Shown in pieces: positions 8,499 through 18,111 of a DNA stretch of 64,000 nucleotides (the first letter of the stretch is position 1; each line of letters starts with the position of its first letter). A program made the translations under genes and the position numbers. Origin of the DNA: Ruegeria arenilitoris (lineage in GTDB: Bacteria; Pseudomonadota; Alphaproteobacteria; Rhodobacterales; Rhodobacteraceae); the NCBI RefSeq assembly GCF_013035425.1, contig NZ_WQHX01000002.1, positions 248,001-312,000 on the forward strand, read 5' to 3'. The notes beneath the pieces were generated by a model. It was not told the DNA's origin. It saw nothing but the letters and a program-made list of their open reading frames with translations, and did not search any database.

Positions 8499-8945
8499 TT
8501 ACTTGGCAGCAGTTGCTTTTTTGGCAGCAGCTGTGACCTCGTTGGTTGCTTTCTTGACAGCAGCGGTTGCGTCTTCTGCTGCGTTCTTGCCAGCGGCCAT
8601 CAGCAGCTCGACGGTTTCGGTCTGCACTTTTTTCGCGATTTCGGCGAAGGCAGCCATGTTCTCAGCCGCTACTTCGGCCGATGCGCTGGCAAAATCTGTT
8701 GCAGCTTTTGCGTAGTCAGCAGGCTCGGCCTTTGCTTTGGATACTTCGGTCAGCTTGGCCAGCGTTTCCTTGGTCCACTTGTTCGAAATCTCTGCCGACT
8801 TTTCAGCCGCGTCCAGAGCAACACCCGACAGCTTTTCGTTCAACGAAGCGGTCGATTTGAATGCGTCTTCCAGAGCGCCGGTGTCCACCGGAAATGCGCC
8901 CATCATGTCTTTCATGACTGCGGTAAAGTCTTGGGTCTTTGCCAT
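8499..8945 (-). CDS. phaP: Phasin (PHB granule-associated protein)
   Basis: A 148-residue phasin-family protein. It is Ala/Lys/Glu-rich, almost wholly predicted helical and lacks Cys, with a C-terminal Ala/Lys tail (VTAAAKKATAAK). Phasins coat PHB granules and control their size. The start is the ATG at 8945 with AAGAGGA upstream; in-frame codons further up lie in the promoter region. Two PhaR-type boxes (9012-9022 and 9041-9051) precede it and a terminator follows it, so it should be strongly expressed under PhaR control. Confidence 0.88.
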   Translation of the reverse strand: MAKTQDFTAVMKDMMGAFPVDTGALEDAFKSTASLNEKLSGVALDAAEKSAEISNKWTKETLAKLTEVSKAKAEPADYAKAATDFASASAEVAAENMAAFAEIAKKVQTETVELLMAAGKNAAEDATAAVKKATNEVTAAAKKATAAK

Positions 8946-9011
8946 TGTCTCAATCCTCTTAGCCGGTCCGGGCCCACCCCGGTTTTCATCAGCTTGAGGA
9001 CAATATGTATG

Positions 9012-9022
9012 CCGCATCGCAG
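9012..9022. promoter_or_regulatory. PhaR-type box, distal, before phaP
   Basis: CCGCATCGCAG is one base off CTGC-N3-GCAG. It lies 29 bases from the perfect copy at 9041-9051, an arrangement resembling the paired PhaR sites reported upstream of phaP in R. sphaeroides. Confidence 0.45.
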
Positions 9023-9040
9023 CATTTCAAGTATTTTTTG

Positions 9041-9051
9041 CTGCGCTGCAG
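9041..9051. promoter_or_regulatory. PhaR box CTGC-GCT-GCAG before phaP
   Basis: A perfect match to CTGC-N3-GCAG, flanked by T- and A-runs that extend the dyad. It lies between the divergently placed ends of phaP and phaC, about 96 bases before the phaP start, and is a likely PhaR operator. Confidence 0.65.
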
Positions 9052-9076
9052 AAAATATTAAAATATTGAAATAAAT

Positions 9077-10879
9077 TCAGCGGCTTGCCTTGACCAAAAC
9101 ATAAGTTCCAGGCGCGGGTCCTAAAGAAGGATGTTCCGAATCACCTGCTTCACGGGCTGGCACTTGTTTTCCGGATCGCTTTTTTAACCAGGCTTCCCAC
9201 AACGGCCACCAGGATCCTTCATGAAAGTCGGCTTCTTTCAACCAGGTTTCGGCGTCGGCCTTCATATCCGGATTGGTATAGTGACCATATTTCTTCTTAC
9301 TGGGTGGGTTCACGATCCCTGCGATATGACCGGATTCTGAGACGACAAAGGTCTTGGACCGGGACCCCATTTGTTGAACTCCGCGATAGCAATCTTTCCA
9401 TGCGGCGATGTGATCGGTTTCGCATGTAATCGCCATTAACGGCACATCTACATCCTTGATGTGCAGTTTATGACCCAGCATCTTGAATCCATCGCTGACG
9501 AAATCATTGCTTTGGCACAAGCCCCGCAGATATTGCATCGCCATGCGCCCGGGAAGGTTAGCGCCGTCACCATTCCAAAATAGCAGATCGAAGGCAGGTG
9601 GCGTCTCGCCCATCATGTAGCTGCGGATCGCGGGGGTATAGATTAGATCCGTGGAACGCAAAAAAGACATGGTGCGCCCGATGATCCAAGCCTTTAAGAT
9701 GCCGTCCCGATTAACCTGTTCTTCAATGCCATTCACAAAATCGTTTTGCAGAAACGGGGTGAATTCCCCCTGCTCGCCAAAATCTGTCAATGTAGTGAAG
9801 AAAGTGGCGGACTTAATCGATTTGTCACCACGCTTTTTCATAAGAGAAAGGGTCAGGCTGAGCGTCGTTCCGGCAATGCAGTACCCAACGGCATTGATCT
9901 GTTTCACGTTGCAGATCTTCTTGACCTCGGAAATCGCGGTTAGATAGCCCTCTTCAATATAGTCTTCCAACCCAATGTCAGCGTGTGAGCTGTCTGCATT
10001 TACCCAGCTGACAACAAATATTGTATAGCCCTGTTCAGTCACCCATTTGATCAGGCTGTTTTGCGCCTTTAAATCCAGAATGTAGAACTTGTTGATCCAA
10101 GGTGGGAACAAAACAATCGGCGTCTCGTGTACCATTTCGGTTGCCGGTTTGTACTGAATCAATTCCATCATTTGATTGCGGAAAACCACGTCACCCGGTG
10201 TCGTAGCTATGTTTCCACCAACCTGAAAGGCGGTTTCATCCGCGAGTTTAACCACCAGTTCTCCATCATTCGCTTCTAAGTCCGAGACCAAGTTTTCCAG
10301 ACCTTTGATCAAGGATTGCCCTTCTGTTTCGACCGCCCTTTCCAGCGCGTCAGGGTTGGTCGCCAGAAAATTCGTGGGCGCCATCATGTCGATTATCTGT
10401 TGGGAAAAGTACCTCAAGCGCTGAAGATCCTTTTGATCAAGGTCATCCACCGAAGCGACTGCTTGCTCAATCGCTTGGGCATTGGTTTGGTACTGCTGAC
10501 GAATAAAGCGAAAATAGGGGTTGGTTTCCCACATTGGATTGGAAAACCGCCGATCTTTTGGGGCATTGTCGTCGTCTTCAACTTCACCAGTTGTCAAAGC
10601 TTGCTGCGCCTCAGCAAAATTCAATACTGATTTTCCCCAAAACTCTATCTGTTGTTCCAACAACTTGGCGGGGTTCTGCCATGCATCTGCCCAATATGCA
10701 GTTGCTGCCTTTGCAAAAAGCTCTTGATTCGGGCCGTCCAAAGCAGGGGTGTGACCTTTTTTTCCAGCCATCACTTCGACCAGCCGCTTAGACAAAGCCT
10801 CGACCTTTTCCAAATTTTCTTTAAGTCGATCAATATGTTCTTCGGTCATTTCAGGCGTTTGGCCATCGCTAGTTGTCAT
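9077..10879 (-). CDS. phaC: Class I poly(3-hydroxyalkanoate) synthase
   Basis: A 600-residue class I PHA synthase, the usual length. The lipase-like box GYCIAG places the nucleophile Cys at residue 334. The catalytic Asp is in CETDHIAAW and the His in SGHIAGIVNPPS. The enzyme polymerises (R)-3-hydroxybutyryl-CoA to PHB on granules. The start has a GGGGGGAA stretch upstream. It is divergent from phaZ, and a perfect PhaR-type box lies 25 bases before its start, so synthesis and depolymerisation may share a control region. Confidence 0.96.
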   Translation of the reverse strand: MTTSDGQTPEMTEEHIDRLKENLEKVEALSKRLVEVMAGKKGHTPALDGPNQELFAKAATAYWADAWQNPAKLLEQQIEFWGKSVLNFAEAQQALTTGEVEDDDNAPKDRRFSNPMWETNPYFRFIRQQYQTNAQAIEQAVASVDDLDQKDLQRLRYFSQQIIDMMAPTNFLATNPDALERAVETEGQSLIKGLENLVSDLEANDGELVVKLADETAFQVGGNIATTPGDVVFRNQMMELIQYKPATEMVHETPIVLFPPWINKFYILDLKAQNSLIKWVTEQGYTIFVVSWVNADSSHADIGLEDYIEEGYLTAISEVKKICNVKQINAVGYCIAGTTLSLTLSLMKKRGDKSIKSATFFTTLTDFGEQGEFTPFLQNDFVNGIEEQVNRDGILKAWIIGRTMSFLRSTDLIYTPAIRSYMMGETPPAFDLLFWNGDGANLPGRMAMQYLRGLCQSNDFVSDGFKMLGHKLHIKDVDVPLMAITCETDHIAAWKDCYRGVQQMGSRSKTFVVSESGHIAGIVNPPSKKKYGHYTNPDMKADAETWLKEADFHEGSWWPLWEAWLKKRSGKQVPAREAGDSEHPSLGPAPGTYVLVKASR

Positions 10880-10903
10880 TTTAACAATTCCCCCCTAACT
10901 TTG

Positions 10904-10914
10904 CTGCCATGCAG
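10904..10914. promoter_or_regulatory. PhaR box CTGC-CAT-GCAG between phaC and phaZ
   Basis: A perfect CTGC-N3-GCAG match in the 111-base divergent gap between phaC and phaZ. It is 25 bases from the phaC start and 77 from phaZ, and could control either or both. Confidence 0.6.
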
Positions 10915-10990
10915 AATAACGTCGTCCTCGTTGTAGGGCAAAGCGACGAATGGCCCGAATTTTCAGGCTGACACCCAGGAGGCCCGTCTT

Positions 10991-12262
10991 ATGCGCTACA
11001 TGATGACATATGACATGATGGAAACCATTCGTAACACCAATCAATGGCTTGGTGCTACGGCCAGCGCGATTGCCTCGTACCCTCAGTTTTCGATGGTTCC
11101 AAATCCGGCTTTCAACTGGATGGCGGCGTGGGGTGAGGTTACTGAAAGAACATTTCAGCGCATGGTCGCAAAACCGGACTGGGGGATCCGTACCTTTACA
11201 TGCGAGGACGGCAAAGACCATTTGGTAGAAGCGACCACAGTACTTGAACGTCCTTTTGGAGATCTCGTCCATTTTCGAGTCAATGGCCGAGAGGAACAAC
11301 CACGCAAGGTTTTGCTGGTTGCCCCAATGTCCGGTCACTACGCCACCCTTTTGCGCTCGACGGTCAAAAGTTTGCTGGTCGATTGCGAGGTCTACATCAC
11401 AGACTGGCATAATGCGCGGGACATTCCTGTGTCCGAAGGCAAGTTCGATGTAGAAGACTACACCCTCTATCTTGTCGATTTTATGAAAGAGCTCGGGCCG
11501 GAAACACACGTTGTTGCGGTCTGTCAGCCTGCCCCCCTAGCACTCGCGGCCACAGCCTATCTGGCGGAATTGGATCCACAGGCTCAACCCAGCACACTGA
11601 CCCTGATCGGTGGGCCGGTCGATCCTGACGCGACCCCAACAGAAGTAACCGATTTCGGACGGCGCGTAACCATGGGGCAACTTGAAGAGACAATGATCCA
11701 GAGGGTCGGCTTCAAGTACAAGGGTGTTGGACGGATGGTCTATCCAGGCCTGTTGCAGCTTGCTTCATTCATGTCAATGAATGCCGAACGTCATAGCAAG
11801 GCGTTTTCCAATCAAATTCATAGGGTTATTCGAGGTGAGGCTTCGGATCAGGACGCGCATAACCGGTTCTACGACGAATACCTAGCCGTAATGGATATGA
11901 CCGCCGAATTTTACCTGTCCACTGTCGAGCGTATCTTTAAAGAACGTGAAATTGCCCAAAACGAATTTGTCGTTAACGGTCACAAGGTCGACATTGGCAA
12001 AATTACTGATGTTGCAGTCAAAACCGTCGAAGGCGCGAATGACGACATCTCGGCCCCAGGACAATGTATCGCAGCATTAGAATTGTGTTCTGGCCTGCCC
12101 CAAAACAAAAAAGCCAGCCACGTCGAGCCGGGCGCAGGACATTACGGTATATTCGCGGGTCGCAGCTGGCGTGACAACATCCGCCCACTGGTCATCGAAT
12201 TCATGAATGAAAACAGCCGCAAACCTAAGCGTCGCGCCGCAAACAAGAACAAGGTTGCATAA
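10991..12262 (+). CDS. phaZ: Intracellular PHB depolymerase
   Basis: A 423-residue intracellular polyhydroxyalkanoate depolymerase of the PhaZ1 type. The active-site region reads VCQPAPLALA, with Cys178 in the position of the catalytic Cys of Ralstonia PhaZ1, and the C-terminal His is in EPGAGHYGIFAGRSW. It hydrolyses granule PHB to 3-hydroxybutyrate oligomers. AGGAGG lies eight bases before the ATG. The C-terminus is Lys/Arg-rich (KPKRRAANKNK). The DUF6151 gene starts six bases after its stop and is probably co-transcribed. Confidence 0.95.
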   Translation: MRYMMTYDMMETIRNTNQWLGATASAIASYPQFSMVPNPAFNWMAAWGEVTERTFQRMVAKPDWGIRTFTCEDGKDHLVEATTVLERPFGDLVHFRVNGREEQPRKVLLVAPMSGHYATLLRSTVKSLLVDCEVYITDWHNARDIPVSEGKFDVEDYTLYLVDFMKELGPETHVVAVCQPAPLALAATAYLAELDPQAQPSTLTLIGGPVDPDATPTEVTDFGRRVTMGQLEETMIQRVGFKYKGVGRMVYPGLLQLASFMSMNAERHSKAFSNQIHRVIRGEASDQDAHNRFYDEYLAVMDMTAEFYLSTVERIFKEREIAQNEFVVNGHKVDIGKITDVAVKTVEGANDDISAPGQCIAALELCSGLPQNKKASHVEPGAGHYGIFAGRSWRDNIRPLVIEFMNENSRKPKRRAANKNKVA

Positions 12263-12267
12263 TAGTC

Positions 12268-12852
12268 ATGAGCCGGTCTTCGGCTTGTGATGTCGCTTTT
12301 TCTTGCTCGTGTGGCACAATGCGCGGTCACATAACCGCCCAAGGTGTCGCATCAGGAACCCACGCAGAGTGCTTCTGTCATGATTGCCGGGCCGCGCAAC
12401 TGTATTTTGGGCAACCCGACCCGGCGCCGGGGCCTGTCGAAGTTTTGCAAACGACACCCGAAGACGTGATCTTTGACACAGGGTCGGAACAGTTGGCCTT
12501 AATGAAGCTCAGCCACAATGGTATGCTCCGTTGGTACGCAAAATGCTGCAACGCACCCCTCGCCACAACAGCACGAACGCCAAAATTTCCGTTTGTGGGT
12601 TTCATCGTAAAGCGAATTGCAAACTCTGATGCATTAGGGCCAGTATTGACAAGGGGATTTGTCCCCGGCCCCGAAGGAAAGCAATCGCACAAAGGTCTGC
12701 ATCATGCGGTTTTGCGCTTGGTAACCCGCGTCGTTAGGTCCCGATTGACCGGCCGTTGGAAGAAAACCCCGTTCTTCGATGTTGAATCCAATATTCCGGT
12801 TGTTATGCCGATCGTTCTTAGCCAAGAGCAACGTGTTGGCCTCTACGATTAG
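12268..12852 (+). CDS. DUF6151 family protein (GFA-like zinc protein)
   Basis: A 194-residue protein I recognise as DUF6151, a small rhodobacterial family related to the Mss4/GFA zinc fold. Likely metal cysteines are in FSCSCGTMRGH, AECFCHDCRA and YAKCCNAPL. The function is unknown; the formaldehyde-adduct role sometimes attached to GFA proteins is not shown by the sequence. It follows phaZ after five bases with no ribosome site of its own, so translational coupling is likely. Confidence 0.72.
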   Translation: MSRSSACDVAFSCSCGTMRGHITAQGVASGTHAECFCHDCRAAQLYFGQPDPAPGPVEVLQTTPEDVIFDTGSEQLALMKLSHNGMLRWYAKCCNAPLATTARTPKFPFVGFIVKRIANSDALGPVLTRGFVPGPEGKQSHKGLHHAVLRLVTRVVRSRLTGRWKKTPFFDVESNIPVVMPIVLSQEQRVGLYD

Positions 12853-13006
12853 TTTACTTAGATGGCCGCTACAGGCGGAACCAAAAATAGTGCTAAACCA
12901 CAGCATTCAAATGGCCCGAAGCCTAGCGGCATCGGTTTAACAACGACTTTACGTTTTGGTTTTCAATATTGGGTGTTTGTCCTTGGTTCGATCGGCATGC
13001 GAAACT

Positions 13007-13639
13007 TTAAGGTAATGGCAATCCGCGAAATGCAGGGAAATCTGAGTATCTGGCCTGCCGTTGTTCAATACTTTCATCAGGCAAAGCACCGGGACGGAGC
13101 AGACAACCGCGCGGCGCAATATAGCTGTCGATACGACCCAGCGGATTAGGTCGCCATACAAGGTTAAAGGCGCAGAGTTTTGGGAAAAACCAGATTTCAG
13201 AATATGTCAAATGGTCGTGCATCCACCACGCCAGATCACGCCAATCGCGCCCCTGCTGAAAGCGGTCCGCGAACCACGGCACAACAATTGAAGCGCCAGC
13301 AATCCGCGCGTCCCCCTCGCCGCGATCCCATATATGACATTCCAGCGGATTGTCATTTCGGGCACAATTCAGGCGGTTTTCATTTCCGAACTGATTGAGT
13401 GAGGGCGACCGATACCCTGATCGAACAGCGATACGTCCGAACGTTTCCTCAAGCGGATCCAGAAGGGTTTCACACAGAGCTTTGCCCGTTTCGATGGCGA
13501 GGTCTGGATTTTCGGGAATGTTCTGCAATTCGTGAAAGTTACCGATCTCGGAATACAGAAAATCACGCATGTAAAAATGGCGAGACAATCGGACACGACC
13601 AAGCGTCTCTAAACTCCACATGCTGCCGGGTTTTCTCAT
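13007..13639 (-). CDS. Peptidase M15-like protein
   Basis: A 210-residue protein with features of the M15 D-alanyl-D-alanine peptidase / Hedgehog-type fold: RSGYRSPSLN in the middle and a histidine- and tryptophan-rich second half (AWWMHDHLTYSEIWFFP). The HxxxxxxD zinc-site spacing is not clean, so activity is uncertain. No signal peptide is evident, which argues against a periplasmic muramidase role. The start is the ATG at 13639. It stands alone, upstream of the hydrolase pair on the same strand. Confidence 0.6.
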   Translation of the reverse strand: MRKPGSMWSLETLGRVRLSRHFYMRDFLYSEIGNFHELQNIPENPDLAIETGKALCETLLDPLEETFGRIAVRSGYRSPSLNQFGNENRLNCARNDNPLECHIWDRGEGDARIAGASIVVPWFADRFQQGRDWRDLAWWMHDHLTYSEIWFFPKLCAFNLVWRPNPLGRIDSYIAPRGCLLRPGALPDESIEQRQARYSDFPAFRGLPLP

Positions 13640-13649
13640 GAATACGCCT

Positions 13650-14630
13650 TTAGTTAATTCCTAATCCGTCAAGCCAATCCAAAATACCTGCGACAGCCGC
13701 GCCTGTCTGGCCGGGAGACATCGAATTGCCTGCAACCACGTGAGATAAAGGATCGTCCTCAGGCCCCATTTTTACCAGATTGATTGTTGCAGGTGATCCC
13801 CATACTGTGGCAACTTTTTGCGTCAGGTCGGGACGAACGACCTGATCGTCGGTAGAAAACCAGAATAATGCCGGGACCTGCGCTTTGGCGAAGTCCAGAT
13901 CATACACGGCATCCACCAAGACGGACATCGGCACTACGGCTTCCCAAGGATAGGTAAGAGTCCAATACTTCTCTTGTTCAGGGATTGTCGATTCCACACT
14001 CCGTTCTTGACCCATCAATATCGGCAACCAATTTCTGGCCCAAGGCAATGTGGGAATCCAAGCTCCGGCTGTGTTCACGCCATAATTGGGTGAAACCATT
14101 ACCATCGCAGCCACATCCACACTTAGTTCCGGGTTCACCGAAACAGCGGACGCAAGCGTCCCACCGGTCGAGGTCGAAATCAAAATAACCTTTTCTCCAA
14201 CGGCCCGGGCCGCGGCTAGACTCTCAGCCATATCTTGCATCCAGCCTGAAGCCGTAGCTTCACCCATCGCACGACCGCTACGACCGTGGCCGCGCAAACG
14301 CGTGTACACCAGATTTGCGCCAAGGGCGTCTGCAACCATATCCGGTACCGGGCGAATTTCTTCAGAAGTAGCCGAGAAACCGTGAACGTAAAGAACAGAA
14401 AACGGAGTTCGTTGTTCTTTGAAACCAGGCTGCCAGATCACCCGCTTTTCGACACCCGGCACTATGTCGTCGAAAGCTGATTCAATGCTCTCAAAGTAAA
14501 CTTGAACGCCTTCGCCAAATTTACGTGGATCGAAGCTGGGGTTCAGGTCTACTTGTTCGCGCGGTCCAAAAAAGTAGATTACCGCACTCAAGCAAAATAG
14601 GGCCAGCAAAGACCGTCCTATAACCCTCAC
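13650..14630 (-). CDS. Alpha/beta hydrolase, membrane-anchored
   Basis: A 326-residue alpha/beta hydrolase of the serine-aminopeptidase S33/lysophospholipase type. The N-terminus has one hydrophobic segment (SLLALFCLSAVIYFFG) acting as an anchor or signal. The oxyanion region is YVHGFSATSEE, the nucleophile elbow ILISTSTGGT, and the late Asp is in WFSTDDQVV. Its start overlaps the stop of the next gene upstream (ATGA at 14627-14630), so the two hydrolases form a coupled pair. Substrate unknown, probably an ester or lipid at the membrane. Confidence 0.75.
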   Translation of the reverse strand: MRVIGRSLLALFCLSAVIYFFGPREQVDLNPSFDPRKFGEGVQVYFESIESAFDDIVPGVEKRVIWQPGFKEQRTPFSVLYVHGFSATSEEIRPVPDMVADALGANLVYTRLRGHGRSGRAMGEATASGWMQDMAESLAAARAVGEKVILISTSTGGTLASAVSVNPELSVDVAAMVMVSPNYGVNTAGAWIPTLPWARNWLPILMGQERSVESTIPEQEKYWTLTYPWEAVVPMSVLVDAVYDLDFAKAQVPALFWFSTDDQVVRPDLTQKVATVWGSPATINLVKMGPEDDPLSHVVAGNSMSPGQTGAAVAGILDWLDGLGIN

Positions 14631-15379
14631 GCATCAATCCTCATCACGTCTTCCACGGCCTGTTCTATCAAGGCAAGACAGCGCATGTCCGAAAACCGAT
14701 GATCTGCGTCCTTGATTAAGAGCAGCCGCATATCAGGTCCGGTTGCATGCTCCAACAGTCGGACTGCGGTCTCAATTGACACTGCTGTATCTTCGGTGCC
14801 TTGCAAAAATCGAACTGGGTATGGCAGATCAAGTGGTCCGCGCAGGACCAGATGCTGGCGGCCGTCTTCGATCATCCGCTTTGTAATAATGTAAGGCTCC
14901 ATGTAATCCGACGGAAGTTCAACATGACCAACGGTTTCCAACGCGGCTTTTTGCTCATCTGAGAAACTCGCCCAATAACCATCCTCGGTAAAATCCGGTG
15001 CGGCTGCAATTGTCACCATTCCAGAAATTCGATCAGGTAACACGCGCGCCAAAAGCAGGGCCTGCCATCCGCCCATCGAGGATCCCACTACTATAAGCGG
15101 GCCATCCGTCAGAGACCTCATGGCCGCGATTGTATCCTCGTGCCAGTCCCCGATACATCCGTCCGTAAATGCCCCGGAACTCTCTCCGTGACCTGAATAG
15201 TCGAAACGCAAAAACGGATACCCCCGCGATTTGGCCCAAGCCTCAAGATGCACCGCTTTGGTGCCTTCCATGTCCGATTTGAGGCCCCCAAGGAAAACAA
15301 TGGTTGGCCCTGTCCCTTCACTTTTGTGATAAGCCAATCGCCTTCCTTGCGCCGTCTGCAGAAATTCCGTAGCTGCCAT
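14627..15379 (-). CDS. Alpha/beta hydrolase (ABHD10-like)
   Basis: A 250-residue soluble alpha/beta hydrolase. Landmarks are VFLGGLKSDMEGTKA (oxyanion region), RFDYSGHGESSG, the nucleophile elbow VVGSSMGGWQ, an Asp in FLQGTEDTAV and His in IKDADHRFS. The pattern resembles ABHD10-type thioesterase/carboxylesterases. It is the promoter-proximal member of a two-gene unit with the hydrolase at 13650 and is divergent from thrS. Confidence 0.78.
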   Translation of the reverse strand: MAATEFLQTAQGRRLAYHKSEGTGPTIVFLGGLKSDMEGTKAVHLEAWAKSRGYPFLRFDYSGHGESSGAFTDGCIGDWHEDTIAAMRSLTDGPLIVVGSSMGGWQALLLARVLPDRISGMVTIAAAPDFTEDGYWASFSDEQKAALETVGHVELPSDYMEPYIITKRMIEDGRQHLVLRGPLDLPYPVRFLQGTEDTAVSIETAVRLLEHATGPDMRLLLIKDADHRFSDMRCLALIEQAVEDVMRIDA

Positions 15380-15623
15380 AAAATCCTCTTTGTGTTTTCC
15401 GCATCATGCACGCCCTACCCCTAAGTGCAATTGCCGGGATCCGCGACCTGTACCCAAATACATCCCGAGGAGTGATTGGTGTATTGGTCCGATTGCGATA
15501 GCGGGTCGGGGTACTATCGGCATCTTCCCTTGACATGCGCTTGTGCGCCTGCCAAATCAGCCGAACATTCATAACCCGCAACCGGGCGTTCAGTGGGCGC
15601 CAAACCGACGAGGAGAGCCAGCC

Positions 15624-17582
15624 ATGGCCTTGGACTCACAGTCAGTCTCCCTAACTTTTCCTGATGGCAACTCACGATCCTATGAAGCTGGGGTTACCCC
15701 TGCGCAAGTCGCTGCCGATATCTCCACCTCTCTTGCAAAGAAAGCCATTTCGGCAACGGTGAACGGAAAGCACTGGGATTTGCAATGGCCTATTAATTCA
15801 GATGCTCAGATCGCCATCCACACCATGAAGGATGAGGAGCAGGCCAATGAGCTGGTTCGTCACGACTTGGCTCACATTATGGCCCGTGCCGTTCAGGAAA
15901 TTTGGCCCGACACCAAAGTAACCATCGGTCCGGTCATCGAGAACGGCTGGTACTATGACTTTGACCGCGCGGATCCGTTTACACCAGAAGATCTGGGTCT
16001 GATCGAGAAAAAGATGAAGGAAATCATCAACAAACGCGACCCCGTGACAACAGAAGTCTGGGATCGTCAGCGTGCGGTGGATTTCTACACTCAGAATAAC
16101 GAGCCTTATAAGGTCGAACTGATCGAGGCCATTCCCGGGGATGAACCGCTGCGCATGTACTGGCATGGCGACTGGCAAGACCTGTGTCGCGGCCCTCACC
16201 TTCAGCACACAGGTCAAGTTCCGGGCGACGCGTTCAAGCTGATGTCTATTGCCGGCGCCTACTGGCGCGGTGACAGTGACCGCGCGATGCTACAGCGTAT
16301 CTACGGCGTAGCCTTTACCGGTAAGGAAAAGCTCAGGGCCCATCTGCACATGTTGGAAGAGGCCGCCAAACGCGATCACCGCAAGCTAGGTCGCGAGATG
16401 GACCTTTATCACATGCAGGAAGAAGCGCCGGGTCAGGTGTTTTGGCACCCTAACGGTTGGAAAATCTATACCACTCTGCAGGACTATATGCGCCGGATGC
16501 AGGAACGTGATGGCTATGTCGAGGTGAACACCCCGCAGGTTGTCGACCGCAAACTTTGGGAAGCTTCGGGCCATTGGGATAAGTACCAAGAGCATATGTT
16601 CATTGTTGAGGTCGACGAAGAACATGCGCGCGAAAAGGCTATTAACGCGCTCAAGCCCATGAATTGCCCCTGCCATGTTCAGGTATTCAATCAAGGTTTA
16701 AAATCATATCGCGACCTGCCGCTCAGAATGGCGGAATTTGGGTCGTGCGCGCGGTACGAACCGTCGGGCGCGTTACACGGGATTATGCGTGTGCGTGGGT
16801 TCACGCAGGATGATGGTCATATCTTCTGCGCAGAAGATCAGATTGAACCCGAAACCGCGAAATTCATCTCGTTCCTATCAAAGGTCTACGCCGATCTCGG
16901 GTTCCACGATTGGAACATCAAACTTTCAACGCGGCCTGAAAAGCGCATTGGCAGCGATGAAAGTTGGGACTTTCTTGAAAAAGCCCTTGGAGATGCCTGC
17001 AGGGCTGCCGGGTACGATTTTGAAATACTCGAAGGTGAAGGAGCATTCTATGGACCAAAGCTTGAGTTCACCTTGACCGATGCAATCGGGAGAACCTGGC
17101 AATGCGGCACCCTACAGGTCGACTCGAACCTGCCAGAACGCCTCGATGCGACTTTCATTGGCGCGGATGGATCCAAGCACCGTCCGTACATGCTGCATCG
17201 TGCGTGTCTGGGATCGTTCGAGCGTTTCATCGGTATTTTGATCGAAGAGCATGCTGGCAAGCTTCCGTTTTGGTTGGCTCCTCGACAAGTTGTCGTTGCC
17301 TCAATCACATCCGAAGCGGATGACTACGTGTTAGAGGTGGTCAACACTCTCAAAGTCGCAGGCGTCCGCGCCGAGGCCGATATCCGCAACGAAAAGATCA
17401 ACTACAAAGTTCGCGAACATTCGGTCGGCAAAGTTCCTGTCATTCTGGCGGTCGGTCATCGCGAGGTGGATGATCGCACCGTAAGCGTCCGGCGGTTGGG
17501 CGAAAAACAAACGCATGTGCAACCGCTTGGCACTGTAACAAATGAGTTGTCGCAAGCCGCGACGCCGCCCGACCTGTTGTAA
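15624..17582 (+). CDS. thrS: Threonine--tRNA ligase
   Basis: A 652-residue threonyl-tRNA synthetase. In order: N-terminal TGS domain ([16 protein letters not shown]), the editing/SAD domain ([16 protein letters not shown]), the class II core with the zinc Cys in [10 protein letters not shown], motif 2 around [16 protein letters not shown], the zinc His in [17 protein letters not shown], and the anticodon-binding domain. The start at 15624 is set by AGGAGAG upstream and the normal TGS N-terminus; the frame is open further upstream. A strong hairpin follows at 17608. Confidence 0.97.
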   Translation: MALDSQSVSLTFPDGNSRSYEAGVTPAQVAADISTSLAKKAISATVNGKHWDLQWPINSDAQIAIHTMKDEEQANELVRHDLAHIMARAVQEIWPDTKVTIGPVIENGWYYDFDRADPFTPEDLGLIEKKMKEIINKRDPVTTEVWDRQRAVDFYTQNNEPYKVELIEAIPGDEPLRMYWHGDWQDLCRGPHLQHTGQVPGDAFKLMSIAGAYWRGDSDRAMLQRIYGVAFTGKEKLRAHLHMLEEAAKRDHRKLGREMDLYHMQEEAPGQVFWHPNGWKIYTTLQDYMRRMQERDGYVEVNTPQVVDRKLWEASGHWDKYQEHMFIVEVDEEHAREKAINALKPMNCPCHVQVFNQGLKSYRDLPLRMAEFGSCARYEPSGALHGIMRVRGFTQDDGHIFCAEDQIEPETAKFISFLSKVYADLGFHDWNIKLSTRPEKRIGSDESWDFLEKALGDACRAAGYDFEILEGEGAFYGPKLEFTLTDAIGRTWQCGTLQVDSNLPERLDATFIGADGSKHRPYMLHRACLGSFERFIGILIEEHAGKLPFWLAPRQVVVASITSEADDYVLEVVNTLKVAGVRAEADIRNEKINYKVREHSVGKVPVILAVGHREVDDRTVSVRRLGEKQTHVQPLGTVTNELSQAATPPDLL

Positions 17583-17607
17583 CAATCGGCTGGAAATAGG
17601 CTAATAT

Positions 17608-17640
17608 TCCGACCCCAATTTGGGGTCGGATTGAAACATT
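17608..17640 (+). terminator. Terminator after thrS
   Basis: An 11-bp inverted repeat with a one-base centre (TCCGACCCCAA / TTGGGGTCGGA, 17608-17630; 9 bp can stem comfortably) is followed by a T-rich stretch. It lies 26 bases past the thrS stop and separates thrS from the bufferin operon. Confidence 0.75.
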
Positions 17641-17803
17641 TTCTATTTTTAAATTAAAAAACAATGTGTTAACCTGCGATAATACATGACGATCTTTGAC
17701 GGGGTTGTGAGACACGGGCTCGTGAATTCACCTGACACGCCTAAGCCACTACTTTTGTCATGTCACAAGCAGACATACGCAGTCATCAAAAGGATTACAC
17801 GAG

Positions 17804-18091
17804 ATGTCGAACACCGCAAAAACCCTGGTTATCGCAAGTGCCGTAGCAGCAGCCGTTTCAGGCGCTGCAACAACCGCATCCGCTCAAGCCAAAGAAAAGT
17901 GCTATGGCGTTTCGCTGGCCGGACAAAACGATTGCGCCGCAGGCCCCGGTACGACTTGTGCGGGCACATCGACCGTTGATTATCAAGGTAACGCCTGGAC
18001 TCTGGTCGATGCAGGAACCTGTGCAGATATCGAACTGCCGGACAACCGTAAGGGTTCTCTTGAGCCGCTGGATCGCGACCTGCCGGCATAA
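17804..18091 (+). CDS. bufA1: BufA1-type bufferin precursor (DUF2282)
   Basis: A 95-residue exported peptide of the DUF2282 family, now described as bufferin precursors, which are post-translationally modified copper-binding peptides. The Sec signal ends near ASA-QAK (residue 27). The mature part has four cysteines (33, 44, 52, 73) in the canonical context [22 protein letters not shown] and DAGTCADI. Family work shows that Cys residues are converted to thiooxazoles by the DUF692 (MNIO) enzyme, encoded next. The product should act in the periplasm to sequester copper. It is followed by a strong hairpin before bufB. Confidence 0.88.
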   Translation: MSNTAKTLVIASAVAAAVSGAATTASAQAKEKCYGVSLAGQNDCAAGPGTTCAGTSTVDYQGNAWTLVDAGTCADIELPDNRKGSLEPLDRDLPA

Positions 18092-18111
18092 AGTCGACTA
18101 AGCGAATTGTC

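Noticed and set aside
8382..9074. Plus-strand frame of 230 codons over the phasin region
   Set aside because: It crosses a terminator, PhaR boxes and phaP; the Cys/Phe-rich translation is the complement of Ala/Lys-rich phasin codons.
10895..11509. Minus-strand frame of 204 codons over the 5' part of phaZ
   Set aside because: It is antisense to a well-supported depolymerase and has no recognisable domain.
17668..17693. Possible ECF-type promoter (TTAACC ... CGAT) before the bufferin precursor
   Set aside because: The -35 lacks the leading G, the spacer is 15 rather than 16 and the -10 is CGAT rather than CGAA compared with the Caulobacter SigF pattern; too weak to annotate.
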